This document shows, piece after piece, positions 1 through 5,655 of a stretch of 9,784 nucleotides of DNA (its first letter is position 1; every line of letters starts with the position of its first letter). Position numbers and translations under genes: made by a program. Source of the stretch: JBBDYG01 sp040901765 (GTDB lineage: Bacteria; Planctomycetota; Planctomycetia; Pirellulales; Lacipirellulaceae); assembly GCA_040901765.1 (NCBI GenBank), contig JBBDYG010000002.1, positions 1-9,784 of the forward strand, in the 5' to 3' direction. The notes beneath the pieces are model-generated. The model did not search any database and was not told where the DNA came from. It saw only the letters and a list, made by a program, of their open reading frames with translations.

Positions 1-278
1 CGACCGTGCAGAAGGGATTGGAGATCATCCAGGCGCTGCGCGGGTGGACGAGCGGCTTGGCGGTTCCGCAGTTCGTGATCGACGCGCCGGGCGGCGGGGG
101 CAAGGTGCCGCTGCTGCCGGAGTACGTCGAGGAGATCAATGACGACGAGGTGATCTTCCGGAACTTCCAGGGTCAGCGGTTCACGTACAAACAGCCCAAG
201 CCGTACGACGGCAGCGGCACTCCGGACATCGTGCCCATCGAGATCGCGGCGAAGAAGCAGCGGACGGCGGCGAAGTAG
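1..278 (+). CDS. kamA: Lysine 2,3-aminomutase, C-terminal end (5' truncated by window edge)
   Basis: This is the last part of a KamA-family radical-SAM, PLP-dependent enzyme, which interconverts L-lysine and beta-lysine in the cytoplasm. The frame is open from base 3 and upstream sequence is missing, so the GTG at 6 is not a real start. The recognisable core is LRGWTSGLAVPQFVIDAPGG, followed by GGK. In the clostridial enzyme the DAPGGGGK motif supplies the substrate-binding Asp and the PLP-binding Lys; here these are the Asp codon at 81-83 and the Lys codon at 102-104. The tail is Lys/Arg-rich. The frame stops at TAG 276-278, but continuing past it gives 12 more sense codons and then TAA at 315-317. 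The second kamA copy reads AAA where this one has TAG, so this stop may be a recent shortening. Nearly all codons end in G or C, more strongly than in the cassettes that follow. Family assignment is firm. Confidence 0.93.
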   Translation, partial: TVQKGLEIIQALRGWTSGLAVPQFVIDAPGGGGKVPLLPEYVEEINDDEVIFRNFQGQRFTYKQPKPYDGSGTPDIVPIEIAAKKQRTAAK

Positions 279-325
279 GCGAGCCGGCCGAGGCGGCGGA
301 AGGCGGCGGGGGAGTAAACAAAAGG

Positions 326-345
326 AACTACTACTAGTAGTAGTT
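326..345. repeat. Perfect 20-bp palindrome
   Basis: AACTACTACTAGTAGTAGTT is identical to its own reverse complement over all 20 bases, with no spacer. In copies 2 and 3 the corresponding sequence has an odd centre, with 6-7 bp arms around a T. It could be an extra hairpin before the terminator, a dimeric protein-binding site or a recombination target; the sequence does not decide between these. Confidence 0.8.
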
Positions 346-346
346 G

Positions 347-373
347 ACGGCCGCCTGGAAGGGTGGTCGTTTT
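347..373 (+). terminator. Rho-independent terminator of kamA
   Basis: The 9-bp stem ACGGCCGCC (347-355) pairs with GGTGGTCGT (362-370), including two G-T pairs, around a 6-base loop. TTTT follows at 370-373. It should end kamA transcription, so the kinase operon downstream needs its own promoter. Confidence 0.75.
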
Positions 374-469
374 GTTCGCAGGAAGAACATGGTCTTCGGA
401 AGCCTAAAAGTACGATTCTTTGACTTGCGCCGAGCCGATTCTGGTCCTGGACTGAAATGAGGCCGGACT
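374..469 (+). other. Leader between kamA terminator and sensor-kinase operon
   Basis: These 96 bp must hold the promoter of the kinase operon if the terminator works. I see no convincing -35/-10 pair: a TTGACT at 420-425 has no good -10 at the right distance. An imperfect operator-like inverted repeat, TGTTC (373-377) and GAACA (385-389), lies just after the terminator and may be chance. GAGG at 459-462 is a plausible ribosome binding site for the GTG start at 470. Confidence 0.35.
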
Positions 470-2293
470 GTGGAAGATAACAAAGGCGATCAACTGCACA
501 CGCAGGAGTACCAGGTCATCCGCAAGGTGGATAGGGCAATTCTGTCGTCCTCCACCTCGGCCGCCGGCCCGCTCACCGTGATAGTGAACGAAGGCCGCAA
601 GCTAACCGGTGCCGCGCATAGCCATGTCGTAGTTGTGCAGCGAGATCGCCTGATAGTCGCGGCAAGCTCGGGCGGGCTAACCGTGGGTCATGAGCTTCCG
701 ATGGATCACTCTCTGTGCGGTAAGGCGCTCGCGGAGCAGCAAGATCAACATGTAGCCGATGTCGAAGACTTGGAGCGCCAAGGCAGATACCACCGATCGC
801 ATCCCACTACAAGGAGTGAACTGGCCCTGCTGATTCAACAGGTCGGTTCGTCACGGATACTCGGCATTCTGGATCTTGAGCGCGATGTTCCAGGCTTGTT
901 TGACGCTGCTGCGCTTGATGCCGCGAGGCTACTCGCGGCGCAGGCAGCGATTGCCATTGAGAAGTCGCTAAGCGCGAGGTGTTTCGAGGCGCTCAACAAA
1001 GTCAGTATGGAGCTGTTGCAAGGCGACCTCACCGCTGGGAAAGCGTACCGCGACATACTCGACGCAGCGCTAGAAGCTCTGAGTTTCGAGCACGGCCAAG
1101 TTCTCATGCTTGACGGCGAGGAACTGATCATCATCGCCAGCAGCCGGCGTAGCGACGTAGGACTGCGCGTCAGTCGGGCGAATTCGGCTTGCGGCCAGTA
1201 CCTGATTGCTGAAGGTGGCCGCCAGATTCTGATCATTCCAGATATCAAGCAAGGACCGTACTCGACATACTATTTGCAACTTTTGGAGGCTGACGGTCAG
1301 CGCCCCATGCAAAGCGAGATGATAGTACCGCTGCTGGACGGTAGTCGTTTGGTAGGAGCGCTGAACATCGAGAGCCCGCAATTGAATGCTTTCTCGGATC
1401 TCCACAAGGAAATGCTTGGCGCCTTCGGAGGCTTGATCCAGCGAACTGCGGTGGCTGCCCTCAGTCGGTCGAATCGCGCAGCCCGAGAGCGAATCGACTC
1501 CGAACAGCGAGCCATGACCCGCCTAGGCTACGGCGCGGTTGACTTCCTGCATCAGTTCAGAAACCATGTCGGTGACATACGCGGGAATCTAGTCTACCTA
1601 AGGGACCACCTGGGGCCCGCAGCCAGCCATCGTGTGGCACCGGACGCCTCCGTATCGGAATTCGTCGATCAGTTGATCCACCGCATCGGAGGGGTTCGCG
1701 AAATGATTGCGCAGTTTGCGAAGCGGTTCGACCCTCAGTCTCCGCACTACCAGCCGTCAGAGGAGGATCTGGTACGGGTCGCAGAGCGCGCAGTCGTGGC
1801 CTTCCGTACACGGCATCCAGAAGAACCCGTAGGAATGATCTCGGTGGACGTTAAGTTGCCATCCGAGTTCAGAGGTGCGCAGATGGTACGCGCTCGAAGT
1901 GTCTGCCTACTCACGCCTCAGATTGACGAAGTACTCGCCGATCTTCTCGATAACGCGCTCCGGGCCATTCGCGAAAAGCGAAAGGTGACCGACCCATTTT
2001 ACGACGGAACCATCACAATCGTGGTGGACTTACCAGAACCCCTTTACCCGCGCCTTACGATCGTCGATAACGGCATGGGCATTCCATCAGAACATCTCGA
2101 GAAGATCTTTGACTACTCGTTCTCGACGAAGGAGCATGGAAGCGGGCTTGGACTCTGGTTATGCAAATCGTACATGCATCTTCAAGGTGGAGAGGTTCGC
2201 GTGGAATCGGCGGTTGGCCATTCCACTGCATTCGAGTTGAGCTTTCCACTCGCTCTTACAATGCCTCAAAACGAAACGAGGGGGCCGCCGTGA
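470..2293 (+). CDS. Soluble double-GAF sensor histidine kinase
   Basis: The 607-residue protein has no signal peptide or membrane segment, so it should sense a cytoplasmic signal. Two GAF-like domains are visible at about residues 15-166 and 170-332. A dimerisation/phosphoacceptor helix follows with FLHQFRNHVGDI, in which His361 aligns with the phospho-His of the usual H-E-L-R-x-P box. The HATPase_c domain covers about 430-595: N-box DLLDNALRAI with Asn495, G1 box DNGMGIP at 533-539, F-box IFDYSFSTK at 546-554, and G2 box GSGLGL at 557-562. The GTG start is the first possible start after an in-frame TGA at 458-460 and has GAGG 7 bases upstream. It is the first gene of an operon and its stop overlaps the start of the receiver gene, which strongly suggests a kinase/receiver pair. 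The GAF ligand is unknown. The H-box is atypical, so activity is likely but not certain. Confidence 0.88.
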   Translation: MEDNKGDQLHTQEYQVIRKVDRAILSSSTSAAGPLTVIVNEGRKLTGAAHSHVVVVQRDRLIVAASSGGLTVGHELPMDHSLCGKALAEQQDQHVADVEDLERQGRYHRSHPTTRSELALLIQQVGSSRILGILDLERDVPGLFDAAALDAARLLAAQAAIAIEKSLSARCFEALNKVSMELLQGDLTAGKAYRDILDAALEALSFEHGQVLMLDGEELIIIASSRRSDVGLRVSRANSACGQYLIAEGGRQILIIPDIKQGPYSTYYLQLLEADGQRPMQSEMIVPLLDGSRLVGALNIESPQLNAFSDLHKEMLGAFGGLIQRTAVAALSRSNRAARERIDSEQRAMTRLGYGAVDFLHQFRNHVGDIRGNLVYLRDHLGPAASHRVAPDASVSEFVDQLIHRIGGVREMIAQFAKRFDPQSPHYQPSEEDLVRVAERAVVAFRTRHPEEPVGMISVDVKLPSEFRGAQMVRARSVCLLTPQIDEVLADLLDNALRAIREKRKVTDPFYDGTITIVVDLPEPLYPRLTIVDNGMGIPSEHLEKIFDYSFSTKEHGSGLGLWLCKSYMHLQGGEVRVESAVGHSTAFELSFPLALTMPQNETRGPP

Positions 2294-3099
2294 AGCGGAG
2301 AATCCTTGCGGTAGACGACGAAGAGACCTGGCGAAAGAACTATAGGCTCTGGATTCCGGTAGAGGTCGCGGACCAGGACTCCGCGGGATCCGCGCAAGAG
2401 GCGGCAAGCTTGCTATGCCGTCGACGGTACGACGTCGTTCTTCTGGATCTCTCCATGGATCCAGACAACCCCCTCGACAGGTCCACTCGACCCGTTCAGG
2501 ACTATCTGTCCACCCATCCGGAAGGAACCCTATATCTCGTCGCATCCGGCGTGATTGAAGACCGCGCGGAAGAAGTGCGGGATGCGTACTTCCGGTTGGG
2601 CGCCTCACAAGTGCTCTTCAAACCCGAGATCGACCACCGTGTGCTTTGCGACGAACTGGAGAGACTGTTCGCAGTTCAGGGAGACCTCTCACGGACTTTC
2701 ATCGCGGAAGCCAAGAACAGACTCATTGGCGACATGCTCTTAGAGACCCAAGCAATGGCTGCGCTCGGAGTGGGCGCAAAGTCGCTCTTCCAAGCACTTG
2801 ATACGGTTTTCCGTCGACTTGCACCCGTCGCCCAGCATCGCGAGAGGCCAAAGTTCGTTGTTTCGCAGGATGCGCTCCTTGCGCTTACGTGGAGCCGTCA
2901 ACTCGGGCATGCCGTATCGATCGTTTTGCACCCGAAAGCGGGATCCGCAGCAGGGTCGAGGGCACGCTTGTCGGATTGGTTGGGGTTCATCGCAGGGAAT
3001 CCTCTATTCTCGGACATCGTTGGTGGTCACTTGCAGGTACAGTGCTTCGCAGAAACTGGCCTTTCCAGTGAACATTTTGATTTACCGAGCATCGCGTGA
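2290..3099 (+). CDS. Response-regulator receiver protein with unrecognised C-terminal domain
   Basis: This is a 269-residue protein. The N-terminal receiver domain (about 3-120) has the acidic pair Asp9/Asp10 (AVDDEE), the phospho-acceptor Asp53 in DVVLLDLSM, the switch Ser86 in YLVASG, and Lys111 in VLFKPE, so phosphorylation chemistry looks intact. I chose the GTG at 2290 because VKRRILAVDDEE is the normal start of a receiver, GAGGGGG lies at 2279-2285 just upstream, and the GTG overlaps the kinase stop in a GTGA overlap. The open frame extends upstream to 2161, but only inside the kinase gene. The C-terminal part of about 145 residues shows no helix-turn-helix, GGDEF, HD or kinase motif that I recognise. 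It is probably not a classical transcription factor and may pass the signal to the SIR2 protein, whose start overlaps its stop. That link is inferred from context. Confidence 0.82.
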   Translation: MKRRILAVDDEETWRKNYRLWIPVEVADQDSAGSAQEAASLLCRRRYDVVLLDLSMDPDNPLDRSTRPVQDYLSTHPEGTLYLVASGVIEDRAEEVRDAYFRLGASQVLFKPEIDHRVLCDELERLFAVQGDLSRTFIAEAKNRLIGDMLLETQAMAALGVGAKSLFQALDTVFRRLAPVAQHRERPKFVVSQDALLALTWSRQLGHAVSIVLHPKAGSAAGSRARLSDWLGFIAGNPLFSDIVGGHLQVQCFAETGLSSEHFDLPSIA

Positions 3100-4223
3100 T
3101 CGAGGTTGAAGCCGCGAGTGAGAATGTCGAGAGCATACCGGACGATCTAACAGGCGGATTTGACCACACATATGGGAGGGGCGTTGTCGCATTTGTCGGG
3201 TCCGGGCCCTCGCTTGATTCCGCCTTGCCGCAATGGGAAAGCCTGCTATTAGGGATAGCCAAAGCCTGCCAACGCGACAAGGATGTGCAAGCTTCATTGT
3301 CTGCTGGGCGACTGCTCGACGTCGCCCAGTACCTGGCCCATGAGACGAGTGAAGCAGCAGTCAGGGAGAAAGCCGCGCTTATCATTCGTGATTGTCAACC
3401 GAAACGACTGGACATTCAGAAACAGATCGTCGCGCTTCCTCTGGTTGGAATTGTTACAACAAACTATGACCACTTGCTGGTCGCGGCAGACACGGAGCGT
3501 CAGTTTTCCGCGCCTATTTCACATCGAACAAGCGGCCTTCGCGAGCACTTGCGGCAACGCTTCATGTTCCATCTCCATGGACATATTGGCGACCCCGACT
3601 CTATCGTTCTGACCAAGGCCTCCTATGACACGTTCGCTCTGGGCAACCAAAAGCAAACATTGGAGTTCATGCGCGGCGTATTTCAGGCGCACACAGTACT
3701 CTTCATTGGGTTCGGCTTTCGCGATGAAAACATCGACAGCATGCTAAGGACTTTTGTCGACCACGGGATAACATCCGACTGGAGCGTCTTCGCCCTCGTA
3801 CCCAGCAGTCGAGCGGCAGACAAGGTACTGGACCACGCATTGCGGCGCCGGAATGTAAACCCCATCTATTTCGGCTGCGAATTGAGCTCTTGGCTCGAGA
3901 TGCTCAACCATACAGTTTTCGCGATGAATCGAGCGCTGCAGTCTCCGGTGTCCAAGCAACTATCGCCGAGCATGATCGCGCGGATCCGCGCTCTTCTCGA
4001 GACTGCCGAGTACATACAGATTGCTCGAACTGCCTTGGGAGCAAGTGAGAGAGCGGACTTGCGAGAGTTAGCGAAAACACAGGAAGCTCTCAATTGGCCC
4101 GATTTGATGAATCGCATCGATGGCGGGGAAATGCGAACTCTGCTCCGATCAGTCAATAATGTTCGAAGACACGAACTAATTGAGAACGCCTTAGCTTGCC
4201 TTCCGCCGCGTAATCAGGAGTGA
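3096..4223 (+). CDS. SIR2-like domain protein, probable NAD-hydrolysing effector
   Basis: The 375-residue protein has a SIR2-like Rossmann domain at about 28-250. The motifs run in order: VVAFVGSGPS at 30-39 (the GAGxS-type NAD loop), IVTTNYD at 119-125 (the sirtuin T-x-N-x-D), FHLHGHI at 158-164 with the candidate catalytic His161, SYDTF at 176-180, and LFIGFGFRDENI starting at 202. This arrangement is typical of bacterial SIR2-like domains found in defence proteins such as ThsA of Thoeris and the DSR proteins, where the domain degrades NAD+ and stops growth. The remaining 125 or so residues look helical and are unrecognised. The GTG start overlaps the receiver stop (GTGA) and has no clear Shine-Dalgarno of its own, suggesting translational coupling. 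As the last gene of a kinase-receiver operon it is the likely output component. A deacetylase role is less likely because the zinc Cys pairs of protein sirtuins are absent. Confidence 0.85.
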   Translation: MIEVEAASENVESIPDDLTGGFDHTYGRGVVAFVGSGPSLDSALPQWESLLLGIAKACQRDKDVQASLSAGRLLDVAQYLAHETSEAAVREKAALIIRDCQPKRLDIQKQIVALPLVGIVTTNYDHLLVAADTERQFSAPISHRTSGLREHLRQRFMFHLHGHIGDPDSIVLTKASYDTFALGNQKQTLEFMRGVFQAHTVLFIGFGFRDENIDSMLRTFVDHGITSDWSVFALVPSSRAADKVLDHALRRRNVNPIYFGCELSSWLEMLNHTVFAMNRALQSPVSKQLSPSMIARIRALLETAEYIQIARTALGASERADLRELAKTQEALNWPDLMNRIDGGEMRTLLRSVNNVRRHELIENALACLPPRNQE

Positions 4224-4262
4224 CATGGGAGCGGCGTCAACGGCTGGCTGCGCCAGGCGAAA
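4224..4262. other. Junction between SIR2 gene and kamA remnant
   Basis: This 39-bp stretch lies between the SIR2 stop and the abrupt start of kamA homology at 4263. It does not match the sequence before the equivalent point in kamA copy 1 (around base 150), so the homology edge is sharp. It holds a short hairpin, CTGGC (4244-4248) and GCCAG (4252-4256), with no T-run, so it is not an obvious terminator for the operon. Confidence 0.5.
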
Positions 4263-4430
4263 GTGATCTTCCGCAACTTCCAGGGCCAGCGGTTCACGTA
4301 TAAGCAGCCCAAGCCGTACGACGGCTCGGGCACGCCCGATATTATCCCCATCGAGATTGCGGCGAAGAAGCAGCGGACGACGGCGAAGAAAGCAACCCGG
4401 CCGAGGCGGAGGAAGGCGTCGGAGGAGTAC
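4263..4430 (+). pseudogene. kamA: Second, diverged copy of the kamA 3' end
   Basis: From VIFRNFQGQRFTYKQPKPYD onward this repeats the end of kamA (151-278). Over the 42 aligned codons I count 15 base differences in 12 codons. Ten of these codons are synonymous, including AGC versus TCG for the same serine, and only V-to-I and A-to-T change the protein. This is the signature of divergence in a functional kamA of a related lineage, not of local duplication and decay. The copy has no 5' part, PLP site or start, so it is not functional. At both stop positions of copy 1 it reads sense codons (AAA for TAG, TAC for TAA), so the frame runs on into the terminator. The region is best read as a displaced or imported gene end marking a cassette border. 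Confidence 0.85.
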
Positions 4431-4489
4431 ACAAAGAACGGACTGCTACTATTAGTAGTTGACGACCGCCCGAAAGGTCGGGGGGTTTG
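4424..4489 (+). repeat. Cassette-border repeat, copy 2 (damaged terminator)
   Basis: This copy begins at GGAGTA, with TAC instead of a stop, then continues through CTACTA-T-TAGTAG (4446-4458) and TTGACGACCGCC. Bases 4434-4477 match copy 3 (5558-5600) with two substitutions and one single-base indel, closer than either is to copy 1. After GAAAGG the match breaks: the descending arm is TCGGGGGG rather than GGCGGTCGT and the T-run is short. The original 9-bp stem is therefore lost, although CGACC (4463-4467) can still pair with GGTCG (4476-4480). The nuclease gene starts 6 bases after this copy, so the damage may have let transcription pass. Confidence 0.8.
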
Positions 4490-4494
4490 TCTAA

Positions 4495-5553
4495 ATGCAA
4501 GACATTCCCGCGCCGAAAGCGCTAGCTCCGATGGTAGTGCAGTACCTCGTGGGCCTTTGTTGCGTGAGAACAAACCCAGAATCGGTCGACGTCATACTCG
4601 GCGACATGGTAGAGGACGCTGCAGCCGCGAAACCACGGGACGTGGACGTAACGGTGACGGTGAAAGAGGATGACGGCACTCTGCGTGCGTTCAAGGCATA
4701 CGAGGTCAAGCGTGAGGCTCGGCCATTGGACGTTACGGTTGTAGAGCAACTAAACGCCAAGCTGCGCGACATGCCCGCCGTGACTCATCGTGGAATTGTT
4801 TCCGCTTCCGGATTCACGCCCGCAGCCATCGCGAAAGCCTCTGCACATGAGGTCGAGCTGTATGCGTTTCAACCTTGGAGCGTCTCCCCCGGGGACCGGA
4901 TGCCATCTTTTCAGGGAGAAGCACTCCCAATGTCTATCGGCAGCTTCGAGTCTCGTCTTCTTTGTTGGGGGCATCCAAACTTCTGGCTGTATGGGGCGAA
5001 CGCACCACCGACTTTCACCTGGACACGTGATCAATCGGTATGCAACACGAGAGGTGGCAGGCACGCCAAGTACGCCACCATTGGCGCATTTATCGACGAG
5101 TTAATCCTGCGGTCGACCGAGATCTTGTTAAGTACAGGTGACGCACCTGCGCTACTCAGCAACATGCCTCTGGAGCCGATCGCAAAGGAAGGCCAAAGAC
5201 AGGTAGTCCAGTTGGGCCGCCACACGCATACACTCGACGTCTCCTCATATCGCATTTTTCTGAGCCTCGAAAGCCGCATTGTCCAAATCGACTCCATTAC
5301 GATCACAGGTGATTTACAGTGGGAAACCAGTGTTATCAGACCGCAGTACTACGTCATGGAGCGCGTGCCTGACGGTGTACCCTTTGCGGGTGCAGCGATC
5401 GCGGAGTACGGCACGCCTGACGGGAAGATGTGCGCCTTGACCTTCGCTCCTGGGTCGGGCGCGGTGGGCGTTCATCCCAACATCCAACTGCACGAGAAAC
5501 ACAAGAACGCGATTCGCCAACTCAAACTCGCCTTGCCAACCCTAGCGGAGTAG
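4495..5553 (+). CDS. PD-(D/E)XK nuclease-like protein (Mrr-like restriction endonuclease)
   Basis: This is a 352-residue protein. Residues 46-115 fit a restriction-endonuclease-fold core: KPRDVDVTV with Asp49 or Asp51, then AYEVKRE with Glu70-Val-Lys72, then LDVTVVEQLNAKL, and the strand and helix GIVSASGFTPAAIAKA. This is the D...E-x-K pattern with a following Q, as seen in Mrr-type and related nucleases. The rest, about 130-352, contains many beta-strand-like segments and is unrecognised; it may recognise a target. The ATG at 4495 lies 6 bases after border repeat copy 2, with only a G-run (4480-4485) as a possible ribosome site. A second ATG at 4531 (Met13) is possible. The stop TAG at 5551 lies inside border repeat copy 3. 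It is a single-gene cassette with no partner methylase beside it, so it may act on modified or foreign DNA. Fold call is probable; substrate is unknown. Confidence 0.68.
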   Translation: MQDIPAPKALAPMVVQYLVGLCCVRTNPESVDVILGDMVEDAAAAKPRDVDVTVTVKEDDGTLRAFKAYEVKREARPLDVTVVEQLNAKLRDMPAVTHRGIVSASGFTPAAIAKASAHEVELYAFQPWSVSPGDRMPSFQGEALPMSIGSFESRLLCWGHPNFWLYGANAPPTFTWTRDQSVCNTRGGRHAKYATIGAFIDELILRSTEILLSTGDAPALLSNMPLEPIAKEGQRQVVQLGRHTHTLDVSSYRIFLSLESRIVQIDSITITGDLQWETSVIRPQYYVMERVPDGVPFAGAAIAEYGTPDGKMCALTFAPGSGAVGVHPNIQLHEKHKNAIRQLKLALPTLAE

Positions 5554-5612
5554 ATCCAAGAAGGACTACTACTATTAGTAGTTGACGACCGCCTGAAAGG
5601 GCGGTCGTTTTC
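5547..5612 (+). repeat. Cassette-border repeat, copy 3
   Basis: This copy begins at GGAGTA, where GAG TAG forms the last sense codon and the stop of the nuclease gene. It then matches copies 1 and 2 through the palindrome ACTACTA-T-TAGTAGT (5568-5582) and the terminator. The homology therefore starts at the stop codon and carries no kamA coding sequence, unlike copy 2. With copy 2 it forms a direct repeat flanking the nuclease gene. Confidence 0.85.
5585..5611 (+). terminator. Rho-independent terminator after nuclease gene
   Basis: The perfect 9-bp stem ACGACCGCC (5585-5593) pairs with GGCGGTCGT (5600-5608) around the loop TGAAAG, and a T-run follows at 5608-5611. It is the best-preserved of the three copies and should separate the nuclease gene from the pair downstream. 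Confidence 0.85.
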
Positions 5613-5655
5613 GTTTGCTAACGCAATCCCTAACAATGGCACGTGCAAGCAGGAC

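Larger units (their letters stand above)
311..373 (+). repeat. Cassette-border repeat, copy 1 (stop codon, palindrome, terminator)
   Basis: This is the first of three related copies of a module of about 63-66 bp. It begins at GGAGTA, where the TAA in the kamA frame lies at 315-317. An A-rich stretch, a CTACTA/TAGTAG palindrome, the linker TTGAC and a GC-rich hairpin follow. Copies 2 and 3 lie at 4424-4489 and 5547-5612. This copy is the most distinct, with AGTAGTAG instead of ATTAGTAG and GGCCGCC instead of GACCGCC. It sits in its natural place downstream of kamA. Confidence 0.85.

Noticed and set aside
420..448. Sigma-70 promoter for the kinase operon with TTGACT as -35
   Set aside because: No acceptable -10 element occurs 16-18 bases downstream.
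2161..2289. Longer N-terminus for the receiver gene
   Set aside because: The extra 43 codons lie entirely within the kinase G2 box and C-terminal coding region in another frame, and the receiver domain starts directly at the GTG at 2290, which has a good ribosome site.
2159..2608. 149-codon open frame on the minus strand
   Set aside because: It overlaps the end of the kinase and the receiver domain, both firmly supported on the + strand, and its translation is rich in Arg, Pro and Ser without domain features.
4263..4673. Open frame of 136 codons starting in the kamA remnant
   Set aside because: Only the first 42 or so codons match kamA. The rest runs through the palindrome, the terminator and the start of the nuclease gene in another frame, producing an Arg/Gly-rich sequence with no sign of selection.
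311..5612. Border repeats as ends of a transposon
   Set aside because: No transposase is present, the repeats are direct and carry a gene end plus terminator, and no short target-site duplication outside them is evident.
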